Under the pieces are notes generated by a model that did no database searches, was not told the DNA's origin, and saw only the letters and a list, made by a program, of their open reading frames with translations. A stretch of DNA of 19,991 nt from Helicobacteraceae bacterium. Lineage in GTDB: Bacteria; Campylobacterota; Campylobacteria; Campylobacterales; Sulfurimonadaceae. The stretch covers positions 1-19,991 of the forward strand of contig JAMOQV010000202.1 in NCBI GenBank assembly GCA_027068615.1, in the 5' to 3' direction. The position numbers were made by a program, and so were the translations under genes. Position 1 is the stretch's first letter. Each line of letters opens with the position of its first letter. Below, one piece after another: positions 1 through 7,778 of this stretch.

Positions 1-83
1 AAAAATTCTTGAAGTTCAAAGTATGTTTGAGTGAGTAATTTATCTTTATTGTTTAAGATATGGTTAACTTCTGATGCTTTCAT
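1..83 (-). CDS. N-terminal fragment of a leftward gene, possibly MutS-family DNA mismatch repair protein (partial)
   Basis: Reading leftward from an ATG at 83-81 gives 27 open codons to the window edge, starting MKASEVNHILNNKDKLLTQT and continuing YFELQEF. A weak purine-rich ribosome site (AAGTAG) lies just upstream, and a good -10 box (103-108) lies about 20 bases further up. The 'LLTQ.YFELQ' opening resembles, from memory, the start of MutS-like proteins annotated in Campylobacterota, which have a long ATPase domain further in. Nothing diagnostic of MutS (mismatch-binding FxE, Walker A) is inside the window, so the family name is tentative, while the gene start itself is fairly secure. It is divergent from the SulP gene. 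Confidence 0.5.
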   Translation of the reverse strand, partial: MKASEVNHILNNKDKLLTQTYFELQEF

Positions 84-102
84 CTAACTACTTTTTAGCG
101 AA

Positions 103-108
103 ATTATA
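103..108 (-). promoter_or_regulatory. Probable -10 box for the leftward gene at the left edge
   Basis: The reverse complement reads TATAAT inside GTTATAATTT, about 20 bases upstream of the leftward ATG at 83. No convincing -35 hexamer is visible, which is usual for sigma-70 promoters of Campylobacterota. Confidence 0.45.
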
Positions 109-152
109 ACATAATCTATTTTTTGATAAGCGACTATTCATATCTTCTTAGA

Positions 153-179
153 TACAATTTTAAAATTTTAATTTTAAGG
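153..179 (+). promoter_or_regulatory. Probable -10 box and ribosome site of the SulP gene
   Basis: TACAAT at 153-158 is a plausible -10 box, and TAAGG at 175-179 is a good Shine-Dalgarno sequence 8 bases before the TTG at 188. The Shine-Dalgarno position is what supports a TTG start, because no ATG occurs in frame at a suitable distance. The stretch between is almost pure A/T. Confidence 0.4.
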
Positions 180-187
180 TTTATTTA

Positions 188-1726
188 TTGTTTGATATAA
201 AAAAATATGACACTTCAAATGTCAAAAATGACATTCTTTCAGGTCTTGTTGTTGCTGTTGCTCTTGTCCCAGAAGCGATAGCATTCTCTTTTATTGCAAA
301 TGTTAGTCCTATAGTTGGGCTTTATACTGCATTTATCTTAGGACTTGTTACATCACTCATAGGTGGAAAACCTGGTATGATAAGTGGTGCTACAGGTGCT
401 GTTGCTATTGTTTTAGTTGGTTTATCTCTAAAAGCACATACTGTTTTATCTGCTCAAGGTTTAAGTGGAGACGAACTTTCTATGGGTGTTTTACACTATA
501 TACTTTTAGCTACGGTATTAGCTGGTGTTATACAGATAACGATAGGACTTTTAAAACTTGGTAAGTTTATCCGTTTAGTTCCTCAACCTGCTATGTATGG
601 TTTTGTAAATGGTTTAGCTATAGTTATAGCATCTGCTCAGTTTAAATTTTTTGAGGGGCAGGGTATAGTTATGTATGTTATCACTTTTATAACTATGCTT
701 ATAATGTTTTATCTTCCTAAAGTTACAAAAGCTATACCATCTGGATTGGTTGCTATTGTTGTACTTACATTAGGAGTTTATTTTACTGGTATTCATACTT
801 TACTTGTTGGTGATTTGACAGATTTAAGTCAGTTTGCTGGTCAACTTCCTAGTTTTGAAGTTCCACATTATATATTTAGTTTTGATGCTATTTTGATGGT
901 TTTACCTTATGCTGTTATAATTGCTCTTGTTGGTCTTATAGAATCACTTTTAACTTTAAGTGTTTTAGATGAGATGAGTGGTACTCGTGGAAATGGTAAT
1001 AAAGAGTGTATAGCTCAAGGAACAGGTAATATTTGTTGTGGTTTTTTTGGTGGTATGGCAGGTTGTGCTATGATTGGTCAGTCTATCATTAACTATACTT
1101 CAGGTGGTTTGGGTCGTCTTTCATCTTTTGTTGCAGCTACTGGTCTTTTAGTCCTAGTTGTATCATTAACTGATGTTTTAAATATTATACCTGTTGCTGT
1201 TTTAGCTGGGATTATGTTTATGGTAAGCATCGGGACTTTTGAGTGGTCAAGTTTTTCCCATCTAAAACATATGCCAAAAAGTGATGCTTTTATAATGCTT
1301 GTTGTAACTGTTATAACGGTTGTTGAAGATTTAGCAGTTGCTGTTATAGCTGGTGTTATCATATCCGCACTTGTATTTGCTTGGAAACATGCTCGTATCT
1401 GGGCTAAAAGCTATATAGAAGAGGATGGTACAAAGGTTTATGAACTTGATGGTCCACTTTTCTTTGGTAGTGCTACAACATTTCATGAAAATTTTGATAT
1501 TGAAAATGACCCTAAAAAAGTTGTTATTGACTTTAAAAATGCAAGAGTTATGGATAGTTCAGGTGTAGAAGCCATAGATTCTATCACAAAAAAATACGAA
1601 GAAGCAGGTAAAAATTTGTTACTTCGCCATTTAAGTAAAGATTGTAAAGCTATATTGAAACAAGCTGGTCCACATTGTACTTATGAAGAGGATGATCCAA
1701 CTTATAAAGTTGCGGTTGATTATTAA
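188..1726 (+). CDS. SulP-family inorganic anion transporter with C-terminal STAS domain
   Basis: This is an inner-membrane anion carrier of the SulP/SLC26 family (sulfate, bicarbonate or another oxyanion). The 512-aa product begins directly with the SulP core: VALVPEAIAFSF at about residues 24-35, followed by GLYTAF and a GxISGATGAVAIV stretch in the next segment. The family signature region NICCGFFGGMAGCAMIGQS lies near residues 279-297. About 10-12 hydrophobic segments precede a soluble STAS domain at roughly 415-505, with VVIDFKNARVMDSSGVEAI near 448-466. The product is slightly short for the family but has both parts. It starts at TTG with a good ribosome site. The substrate cannot be told from sequence. 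Bicarbonate uptake is possible in an autotroph, and sulfate or other anions are equally open. It is monocistronic and ends in a hairpin. Confidence 0.9.
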   Translation: MFDIKKYDTSNVKNDILSGLVVAVALVPEAIAFSFIANVSPIVGLYTAFILGLVTSLIGGKPGMISGATGAVAIVLVGLSLKAHTVLSAQGLSGDELSMGVLHYILLATVLAGVIQITIGLLKLGKFIRLVPQPAMYGFVNGLAIVIASAQFKFFEGQGIVMYVITFITMLIMFYLPKVTKAIPSGLVAIVVLTLGVYFTGIHTLLVGDLTDLSQFAGQLPSFEVPHYIFSFDAILMVLPYAVIIALVGLIESLLTLSVLDEMSGTRGNGNKECIAQGTGNICCGFFGGMAGCAMIGQSIINYTSGGLGRLSSFVAATGLLVLVVSLTDVLNIIPVAVLAGIMFMVSIGTFEWSSFSHLKHMPKSDAFIMLVVTVITVVEDLAVAVIAGVIISALVFAWKHARIWAKSYIEEDGTKVYELDGPLFFGSATTFHENFDIENDPKKVVIDFKNARVMDSSGVEAIDSITKKYEEAGKNLLLRHLSKDCKAILKQAGPHCTYEEDDPTYKVAVDY

Positions 1727-1751
1727 GTATCTCCTATAATGGAGATACTTA
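1724..1751. terminator. Hairpin terminator between the convergent SulP and porin genes
   Basis: A perfect 11-bp inverted repeat (TAAGTATCTCC / GGAGATACTTA) with a 6-base loop TATAAT begins at the SulP stop codon. Only a short T-rich tail follows on the plus strand (GTTTTAT). It probably ends SulP transcription and may also act on porin transcripts arriving from the other side. Confidence 0.65.
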
Positions 1752-1772
1752 GATTAAGTTTTATCCTATCTA

Positions 1773-3146
1773 TTAGAAGTTATAGTTCATTATAAATCTA
1801 TACTCATTCCAACCAACAGTACCGTTTAAAGAATCATCAGTACTTGTTTCTTTTACATAAAAATCATCTGAAAAATTACCTCTAAAACGAAGTTGTAGAT
1901 TTTTTATAGCTTCAGGGTAGTATATGATATCAAAACCAGCTTCATTTGCATCATCTTCAGTATAACCGTTGTTTTCATCCATATTGTAGTTAGCATAGTA
2001 GATAGTAGCTTTTACATTTGCACCCATATCTTTGAAGTTGTATGATGTCGCAACTTTTGTAGCTTTTGTACCAGCTAAGAACATATGACGAGTAACCATA
2101 CCTTGAGTAAATGCAGGTATTCCACCCCATGGAGAGATTATAGCATTTTGGTATGATGTATCTGTATCAGAGTTTGAAGAAGTTTCAGAATAAGCTATAT
2201 AAGCTGTAAAATTTTCGTATTTTGTACCAACTTTAAGACCCCAATATAAACTATCTATACTACCATCTCCACCAGCATTTTTAAGTAGTTTATCTCCTAT
2301 ATCATCCTCTTTTATAATCTGAGCAGATGCAAAATTTTTAAGGTTACTATTTAATAAACAATCCCATTTAAAATCAGCTTGAGCATAGATAGCATTTAGT
2401 ATATCATAAGCATAGTAGTCCCAAAGTTGAACTTTTAAGTTTTGTATACCACTATAAGTAGCAGATGCCATAGTTATACCAGATGTTGATTCACCTACTG
2501 CATATTCACCCATATTTAAAAATTCACCAACTCTGTTTCTTGTATCTACATAAGAATAACCACCAGTAGAAGCTAGTAATCCACCATTATAAGCACGAGC
2601 AAATGTACCTTGAGCAAATTTTGTTACATGTGCTGCTATAAGTGTTGTATCTGGTATATCTTTGTTTATAAGAACATAAGCTTCAAAAAGATTTGGAATC
2701 ATTCTTACATCATCAGCATTAGCTAGTGGAGTAGAAAGCTTCTGACGACCACCTTTAAATGTTGTGTTTCCATACTTATACTGAACATAAGCTTCACCAA
2801 GTATAGAATATCCATCATTATCCACACCTAGAAGAGTTGGATCAACTTGTGTATAGTCATCTTTTGGATCATCTAATGCAAATCCGTGAGTAGTATAAAA
2901 AGCTGTACCTAAACTAAGACCATCTAATTCAGCTGTTTCAAACTTTAAGTGACCACCTATCGCATTAGCATTACGAGTATAATCATCTTTTGCACTTCTA
3001 GAATCATCAACACTTCTTGAGATACTAAATTCTCTTATTTGACCACTAACTTTACCTTCACTAAACATACCACTTATGTCATCAGCTGCATTTAGTGCAG
3101 TTATCGCACTTATAGAAACTAAACTTAAAACTATTTTTTTATTCAT
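1773..3146 (-). CDS. Outer-membrane porin, OprD-like (Campylobacterota major porin type)
   Basis: This is a predicted outer-membrane beta-barrel channel for small solutes. The 457-aa product has a classical signal peptide, MNKKIVLSLVSISAITALNA, with cleavage likely after residue 20. It continues with alternating polar and hydrophobic strands rich in Tyr, Thr, Asp and Gly, and ends in phenylalanine (MNYNF), the usual C-terminal signal for barrel assembly. An N-terminal stretch with GGHLKFETAELDGLSLGTAFYTT, and later GRQKLSTPLANADDVRMIPN, resembles OprD-family porins common in Sulfurimonas and Arcobacter relatives. The start is supported by AAAGGTT about 7 bases upstream. It is convergent with SulP and divergent from the small lipoprotein gene. 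Substrate specificity cannot be inferred. Confidence 0.85.
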   Translation of the reverse strand: MNKKIVLSLVSISAITALNAADDISGMFSEGKVSGQIREFSISRSVDDSRSAKDDYTRNANAIGGHLKFETAELDGLSLGTAFYTTHGFALDDPKDDYTQVDPTLLGVDNDGYSILGEAYVQYKYGNTTFKGGRQKLSTPLANADDVRMIPNLFEAYVLINKDIPDTTLIAAHVTKFAQGTFARAYNGGLLASTGGYSYVDTRNRVGEFLNMGEYAVGESTSGITMASATYSGIQNLKVQLWDYYAYDILNAIYAQADFKWDCLLNSNLKNFASAQIIKEDDIGDKLLKNAGGDGSIDSLYWGLKVGTKYENFTAYIAYSETSSNSDTDTSYQNAIISPWGGIPAFTQGMVTRHMFLAGTKATKVATSYNFKDMGANVKATIYYANYNMDENNGYTEDDANEAGFDIIYYPEAIKNLQLRFRGNFSDDFYVKETSTDDSLNGTVGWNEYRFIMNYNF

Positions 3147-3223
3147 ATTATAACCTTTTATGTTGAATTTTATATTATCTTAATGTTAACATATTATCTT
3201 ATATATAAGACTTAAAATTATTG

Positions 3224-3229
3224 TATAAT
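3224..3229 (+). promoter_or_regulatory. -10 box for the small lipoprotein gene
   Basis: A consensus TATAAT within TTGTATAATAC lies 21 bases before the ATG at 3251. The region upstream (3181-3222) has A/T runs with rough periodicity but no -35 box. The spacing would give a leader of about 15 bases that includes the AAAGG ribosome site. Confidence 0.6.
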
Positions 3230-3250
3230 ACTAAAAAATAAAGGTAGATT

Positions 3251-3430
3251 ATGAAGAAAATAGTATTATCAACAGCATTAATTTTAGTATTGGTTGGATG
3301 TGGTTCAGAAAAAGAGAATAAAATTGTTCAAAAAATAGAACCTAAAAAGGTTGAAGCAGTTAAAAAAGTTGAAGAAACTAAGATAGAAGTTAAAGAGGAG
3401 GTTGTTCCTAAAGAGAAAAAAATTATCTAA
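3251..3430 (+). CDS. Small Lys/Glu-rich lipoprotein (59 aa), function unknown
   Basis: The frame encodes 59 residues. It opens with a lipoprotein signal peptide: basic MKK, a hydrophobic stretch, then the lipobox LVGC with the lipidated Cys at residue 17. The mature part is about 43 residues and almost wholly Lys, Glu, Val and Ile (EPKKVEAVKKVEETKIEV is representative). It has no aromatic residues and probably forms a charged, extended or helical tether. It has a good ribosome site (AAAGG, 6 bases before ATG) and a consensus -10 box, so it looks like a real transcription unit. It is divergent from the porin, and its end converges with the ThiF-like gene. Small lipoproteins of this kind can anchor to the envelope or modulate other envelope proteins, but no specific role can be assigned here. 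Confidence 0.75.
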   Translation: MKKIVLSTALILVLVGCGSEKENKIVQKIEPKKVEAVKKVEETKIEVKEEVVPKEKKII

Positions 3431-3455
3431 ATATATCTCTAAACTTTAGTATTTT

Positions 3456-4127
3456 TTAGTTTGTTGGTAACCCAAATTTTTGAGTTACTAACTCCCCCTC
3501 ATCATTAAAAAACAGATAGTATAAAAAATCTTTTTTAACTTTTAATCCTGCTAGATATCTAAGTGCAAGATTTGCTTGAAGTGATGCTATATGCATAACT
3601 ATAGGTGTTGCTATACCATCTAGCTTATGTTTTGTTATCTTAAACATATCTGTAAATGAAGATTTATCTATAAAACATACTTGACCGTGAAAAGCTTCTA
3701 CACTTCCATATATCCAAGGTAGATTTTTATCTTTTGCATAGCTGTTTATATCTGCACGAACTTCTAAGTTATCTGTAGCATCTATAATAAGGTCAACTTC
3801 TACTTCTTTTTTGCACCACTCTTTAAAATCACATTCATAAGCTATAGCTTTTACAAAAGGGCATCTTTGTTGCATCACTTTAGAATTTATAACAGCTTTA
3901 TTTTTACCCTCATCACCTATTTTAAAGGCTATTTGTCTGTGTATGTTATGGTGAGATACTTCATCAAAATCCATGATGTGTATTTCAGAAATACCACTAG
4001 CTCCAAGTGCAAAAGCCAAAGATGAGCCAAGTCCACCAGCACCAACTATGGCTATTTTTTTAGTTTGTAGAAGTTTCTGTGTATCTTCTCCCCAAAGTTG
4101 GATTTGACGATGAAAAAAATCTATCAT
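3456..4127 (-). CDS. ThiF/MoeB/HesA-family (E1-like) adenylyltransferase, zinc cysteines absent
   Basis: This is a member of the ThiF/MoeB/HesA superfamily, whose enzymes adenylate the C-terminal glycine of ubiquitin-like sulfur carriers (ThiS, MoaD) or related substrates. The 223-aa product has the ATP-binding GAGGLG loop (residues 29-34), the acidic MDFDEV segment (52-57), the Asn/Arg/Gln motif NIHRQ (61-65), a Lys at GKNKA (75-79), and the catalytic Asp in DATDN (116-120). The two CxxC pairs that bind structural zinc in MoeB and ThiF are missing, and no obvious catalytic Cys is in the expected place. It ends soon after the fold core, shorter than typical MoeB. Its ATG overlaps the stop of the preceding nitrilase-like gene (ATGA), so translation is probably coupled. 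It could be thiamine-related, a tRNA-modifying TcdA relative, or a specialised E1-like enzyme. The specific substrate is unknown. Confidence 0.8.
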   Translation of the reverse strand: MIDFFHRQIQLWGEDTQKLLQTKKIAIVGAGGLGSSLAFALGASGISEIHIMDFDEVSHHNIHRQIAFKIGDEGKNKAVINSKVMQQRCPFVKAIAYECDFKEWCKKEVEVDLIIDATDNLEVRADINSYAKDKNLPWIYGSVEAFHGQVCFIDKSSFTDMFKITKHKLDGIATPIVMHIASLQANLALRYLAGLKVKKDFLYYLFFNDEGELVTQKFGLPTN

Positions 4128-4921
4128 AATTTTTTTCTTTTATTTATGGTTTCTCTAAAACCCCATATTTTTCTTGCTTCTACAACCTCTCTATGGTTCA
4201 TATCTACTATCATAAGTTCCTCTTTATTTCCTAGATACTCTAGTATCTCACCATTTGGTGATGCTAAAAATGAGTCTCCATAAAATTGCCAATCAACACC
4301 ATCTAAAGAGTAATCCCCTATACGATTTGCTCTTAGAACATAGCAGTTATTTGTAAAGGCACGAGCAGATAATAAAGATTTCCATCTTTCATAAGAGTTA
4401 AAAGTGGAAACACTAGGAACTAGTATGCAGTCGATATTTTTCTCTTTTAGTGGCATAAATATCTCATCAAAATGTGTCTCAAATCCACTTATAATGGCAA
4501 ATTTAAAGTTATTTATCTTAAAAATCAATGGGGAAGTTATCTCTTTTATCTCATTTGAGAAGTATTTTTCTTCGTTCCAATGTGGATAGTTTATAAGTAG
4601 TTGTTGATGATAGTATGATGTAGAAGAGGGTGCAAATTTAGCAATAGTTTTATAAAGTTTATCTTTCTTTACCATAACTAATGGAGCTACTATTGTCATA
4701 CTATAAGTTGTAGATAACTCTTTTAGAACTTTTATTTGGTATTGTGATTGTTCTTGTATCATACTTGTAGATAGATTTTCTAACTCTTTAAAAAAAGGTG
4801 TTAATATATACTCACCTAGAAGTAAAAGTTGAACATCTTGTTTATGTGCTATTCTTATGTAGTTGTATAGTTTTGTATTGCTCATACCTTGTGAGCTAAG
4901 TTGTAAAACAGCCGCTTTCAT
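4124..4921 (-). CDS. Nitrilase-superfamily (carbon-nitrogen hydrolase) protein with a degenerate catalytic triad
   Basis: The fold is that of carbon-nitrogen hydrolases, which normally cleave amides or nitriles with a Glu-Lys-Cys triad. The 265-aa product has the usual start (MKAAVLQLSS), the Glu of the triad at E37 (LLLLGEYIL), and the conserved late motif FYGDSFLASPNGEIL (213-227). At the lysine position the sequence reads YHQQLLI, with Gln near 106. At the nucleophile position it reads IISGFETHFDE, with Gly at 146 where family members have Cys (I-C-Y-D/E). I checked the nucleotides there (AGT GGA TTT GAG), and they read Gly. By family logic this protein should not hydrolyse amides, so it may be a binding or regulatory pseudo-enzyme. 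It follows xseB by 2 bases and overlaps the ThiF-like gene by 4 bases. Confidence 0.8.
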   Translation of the reverse strand: MKAAVLQLSSQGMSNTKLYNYIRIAHKQDVQLLLLGEYILTPFFKELENLSTSMIQEQSQYQIKVLKELSTTYSMTIVAPLVMVKKDKLYKTIAKFAPSSTSYYHQQLLINYPHWNEEKYFSNEIKEITSPLIFKINNFKFAIISGFETHFDEIFMPLKEKNIDCILVPSVSTFNSYERWKSLLSARAFTNNCYVLRANRIGDYSLDGVDWQFYGDSFLASPNGEILEYLGNKEELMIVDMNHREVVEARKIWGFRETINKRKKL

Positions 4922-4923
4922 AG

Positions 4924-5112
4924 TTAAGAACCTTTTATCTCTTTTATTTTAATCTCAGCTTCTTCTAGTATCTTTTGAGCCTTTTTTAATTCACCCATAC
5001 CTTTTTCATAAGCTTTTACACTCTCTTGAAGAGTTATTTCTGGGTTCATAAGAGTTTCTAATGTTTTTTTTGCATTGTCTATTTTTAATTCAAAGTTATC
5101 TTTAGTTGCCAT
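4924..5112 (-). CDS. xseB: Exodeoxyribonuclease VII small subunit
   Basis: XseB is the small helical subunit that partners XseA in exonuclease VII, a cytoplasmic enzyme that degrades single-stranded DNA. The 62-aa product has the family pattern: a short helix (NFELKIDNAKKTLETLMNPE), a turn with ITLQESVKAYEKGM at about residues 26-39, and a charged C-terminal helix. Length matches the family (about 60-80 aa). Its ATG overlaps the end of metX by 11 bases, with AAGGAAG as ribosome site inside metX, so it is in the same transcript. The xseA partner is not in this window. Confidence 0.88.
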   Translation of the reverse strand: MATKDNFELKIDNAKKTLETLMNPEITLQESVKAYEKGMGELKKAQKILEEAEIKIKEIKGS

Positions 5113-6211
5113 CTAGTGCTTCCTTTATATGATGTTCAAATTTTTCTAGCTCTACAAGAAATGCATCATGTCCATAATCACTTTGTATATCTATATATGT
5201 ATGATTTTTGTTTTTTATGCTTTTTAGTGCATCAGCTAACTCTTTCATCTCAAAATTTCTAAAAAGTAAATCGTTTGAGAAACTTATAAGGTATAGTTTT
5301 GCAGTTATCTTTCTCATAGCATCAGCTAGAGAATCAAAACCTCTACTTAAATCATAAATATTTATAGCTTTTGTTATATACAGATAAGCTAAAGGGTCGA
5401 ACCATTTGCTAAAGTTGTAGCCATTGTATTCTAGGTATGATTCAACTTGAAATTTTCCAAAAAGTTCGTAAAGACCATCTGTAAGTTTATACTCTCTACC
5501 AAATTTTTCATCCATAGATTCGTGAGATAAAAAGCTAATGTGTCCAGCCATACGACCAACAGCCATACCAGATAGACCTTGCTCTTTTATAATCTCAGGG
5601 TCATAATAACCATCTTTAAAATCAGGGTCTCTAAGTATAGCTTCACTAGCAACTTTATTAAAGGCTATAGCCCATGGTTGTGTTGCATGGGTTGTTGCTA
5701 ATGCTATGATTTTATTTGCAAAGTTTGGATAATGTATAGCAAACTGTAAAGCTTGCATTCCACCCATACTTCCACCTATAATAGCTTCAACCCTATGGAT
5801 TCCAAGCCTATCAAATAAAATTCTTTGAGCTTTAACCATATCCTTTATCGTTATAACTGGAAATTTGTAACGGTAAGGTTCATTATATGATACTTGCATA
5901 GATATAGGACCAGTTGAACCAAAACAAGAACCTATAACATTTGTACAAATTACAAAGTATTTATCTGTGTCTATGGTTTTACCAGAGCCGATAAGCCCAT
6001 CCCACCAACCAGCTTTTGTTTCATCTTCATAAACACCAGCTACATGGTGTGAACCTGTAAGTGCATGACAGATAACTATGACATTACTCTTGTCTTCATT
6101 TAATACACCATAAGTTTCATAAATGATATCATAAGGTTGTAAAATACGACCACTTTCAAGATAAAGAGGATTTGTAAAATGTTCAGTATATGTTTTTAGG
6201 TTTAAACTCAT
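5102..6211 (-). CDS. metX: Homoserine O-acyltransferase (MetX type)
   Basis: This alpha/beta-hydrolase enzyme transfers an acyl group (acetyl, or in some MetX proteins succinyl) to homoserine, the first committed step of methionine synthesis in the cytoplasm. The 369-aa length is typical. Visible motifs are CHALTGSHHVAG (48-59), the nucleophile elbow GGSMGGMQ with Ser148, Asp314 in SFSNDLLF, and His348 in SDYGHDAF, which together complete the Ser-Asp-His triad. Acetyl versus succinyl preference cannot be decided from motifs I can read. It is the first gene of a leftward unit with xseB, the nitrilase-like and the ThiF-like genes. The upstream sequence has a TATACT-like -10 box but only a weak ribosome site before ATG 6211. 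No SAM riboswitch or other leader structure is evident. Confidence 0.93.
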   Translation of the reverse strand: MSLNLKTYTEHFTNPLYLESGRILQPYDIIYETYGVLNEDKSNVIVICHALTGSHHVAGVYEDETKAGWWDGLIGSGKTIDTDKYFVICTNVIGSCFGSTGPISMQVSYNEPYRYKFPVITIKDMVKAQRILFDRLGIHRVEAIIGGSMGGMQALQFAIHYPNFANKIIALATTHATQPWAIAFNKVASEAILRDPDFKDGYYDPEIIKEQGLSGMAVGRMAGHISFLSHESMDEKFGREYKLTDGLYELFGKFQVESYLEYNGYNFSKWFDPLAYLYITKAINIYDLSRGFDSLADAMRKITAKLYLISFSNDLLFRNFEMKELADALKSIKNKNHTYIDIQSDYGHDAFLVELEKFEHHIKEALDGN

Positions 6212-6321
6212 AATGACATTTTAGCAAAAATGGCTTTTATAAGTATAAATCTTACATATTTATAAAATAATTATATAAAATATATAAAAATAAAAGCAAA
6301 AATTGGATAAAATTGAGAACT

Positions 6322-6344
6322 TATAATTTTTTTATCTAAGGAAA
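6322..6344 (+). promoter_or_regulatory. -10 box and ribosome site of the gatB operon
   Basis: TATAAT at 6322-6327 and TAAGGAAA at 6337-6344 precede the gatB ATG at 6348. The 136-base divergent gap to metX is very A/T-rich and holds nothing else I can identify beyond a likely -10 for metX on the other strand. Confidence 0.6.
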
Positions 6345-6347
6345 TCT

Positions 6348-7778
6348 ATGTTTGAGACTATTATTGGGCTTGAAGTCCATGTACAACTAAACACAAAAAC
6401 TAAACTTTTTTGCTCGTGTCCTACGAGTTTTAATCATGTTCAAAACACGAACACTTGTCCAACTTGTTTAGCACTTCCAGGTGCATTACCTGTTTTAAAT
6501 AAAGAGGTTGTACATAAGTCTATAATGTTAGGTACAGCTTTAGAAGCTACTATAAATAAAACTTCTTATTTTGACAGAAAATCTTACTTTTATCCAGATT
6601 CACCATCTGCTTATCAAATAACTCAACTTTATACACCTATAGTTGAACATGGTAAGCTTCAGATTGATTTTGAGGATGGAACTCATAAAGAGATAAGAGT
6701 TAATCGTGCTCATATAGAAGCAGATGCTGGTAAAAATATACATGATGGAGATATCAGTAAAGTTGATTTAAACCGTGCTGGGACACCATTACTTGAAATA
6801 GTATCAGAACCAGATATGAGAAGTGCAGAAGAGGCTATACTCTACCTTAAAAAACTACACTCTATCATCCGTTACTTAGATATAGGTGATGCAAATATGC
6901 AAGAGGGTTCATTCCGTGTTGATGTAAATGTTTCTATAAGACCAAAGGGAGATGAAAAACTTTATACTCGTGTTGAGATTAAAAATATCAACTCATTTAA
7001 GTTTATACAAAAAGCTATAGAACTTGAAGTAGCTCGTCAAACTGAAGCTTGGGAAGATGGCATCTATGATGAAGAGATTTGTCAAGAAACTCGTCTTTTT
7101 GACCAGACTAAACAAGAGACTCGTTCTATGAGAGGTAAAGAGGAAGCTGCTGATTATCGTTACTTTCCAGAGCCTGACCTTTTAAAAACTGTTGTAACAG
7201 ATGAGATGTTAGAGAAGTATTCTAAGATACCTGAGCTTCCTGATGCTAAAAGGGAAAGATTTATAAAAGAGTATGGTATGAATAAATACAATGCAGTTGT
7301 TATAACTTCTGCTGTTGAGATGGCACACTTTTTTGAAACTATGATGGCTGAAGATGGTGTAACTGCAAAAACAGCAACTTCACTTCTTACTGTTGAGCTT
7401 CAAGGTCGTTTAAAAGGTGATATGAATATAACAAACTCACCAGTAGATGCTAAAAAACTTGGATTTTTAGCAAAAAGAATAGATGACAAAACTATAAGTG
7501 GAAAAGCTGCTAAGGATGTTTTAGACTATCTTATGGAAAATGTAGATGCTGAGGTTGATGAGACTATTGAAAAACTTGGTTTAAAACAAGTAACAGATAC
7601 TGGAGCTATTGAAGCTATGTGTCAAGAGATAATAGACGCAAATCCTGAAAAAGTTGAACAATATAAAGCTGGAAAAGACAAGCTGTTTGGTTTCTTTGTT
7701 GGACAGGTTATGAAAGCTTCTAAAGGTAGTGCAAACCCTCAAGCTGTAAATGAAGTGTTAAAGGTAAAACTTAGTTAA
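6348..7778 (+). CDS. gatB: Aspartyl/glutamyl-tRNA(Asn/Gln) amidotransferase subunit B
   Basis: GatB is the tRNA-binding kinase subunit of GatCAB, which converts Glu-tRNA(Gln) and Asp-tRNA(Asn) to the amidated forms in bacteria lacking the direct synthetases. The 476-aa length is standard. The N-terminus reads FETIIGLEVHVQLNTKTKLF, followed by four cysteines (22, 24, 37, 40) that could hold a metal, then the conserved SYFYPDSPSAYQITQ-like region and DLNRAGTPLLEIVSEPD. A C-terminal YqeY-like helical domain ends in GFFVGQVMKASKGSANP, typical of the family. The stop codon overlaps the next ATG by one base (TAATG), so the channel gene is co-translated. GatA and GatC are not in the window. Confidence 0.97.
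   Translation: MFETIIGLEVHVQLNTKTKLFCSCPTSFNHVQNTNTCPTCLALPGALPVLNKEVVHKSIMLGTALEATINKTSYFDRKSYFYPDSPSAYQITQLYTPIVEHGKLQIDFEDGTHKEIRVNRAHIEADAGKNIHDGDISKVDLNRAGTPLLEIVSEPDMRSAEEAILYLKKLHSIIRYLDIGDANMQEGSFRVDVNVSIRPKGDEKLYTRVEIKNINSFKFIQKAIELEVARQTEAWEDGIYDEEICQETRLFDQTKQETRSMRGKEEAADYRYFPEPDLLKTVVTDEMLEKYSKIPELPDAKRERFIKEYGMNKYNAVVITSAVEMAHFFETMMAEDGVTAKTATSLLTVELQGRLKGDMNITNSPVDAKKLGFLAKRIDDKTISGKAAKDVLDYLMENVDAEVDETIEKLGLKQVTDTGAIEAMCQEIIDANPEKVEQYKAGKDKLFGFFVGQVMKASKGSANPQAVNEVLKVKLS

Noticed and set aside
1093..1362. Leftward open frame inside the SulP gene
   Set aside because: Thr/Ile-rich shadow of the SulP coding frame with no ribosome site and no recognisable domain.
3431..3455. Possible terminator between the lipoprotein and ThiF-like genes
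   Set aside because: Only short A/T-only self-complementarity (AAACT/AGTTT) is present, too weak to call a hairpin.
6212..6347. SAM or other riboswitch upstream of metX
   Set aside because: The 136-base gap is nearly all A/T and shows no conserved stems or G-rich motifs.
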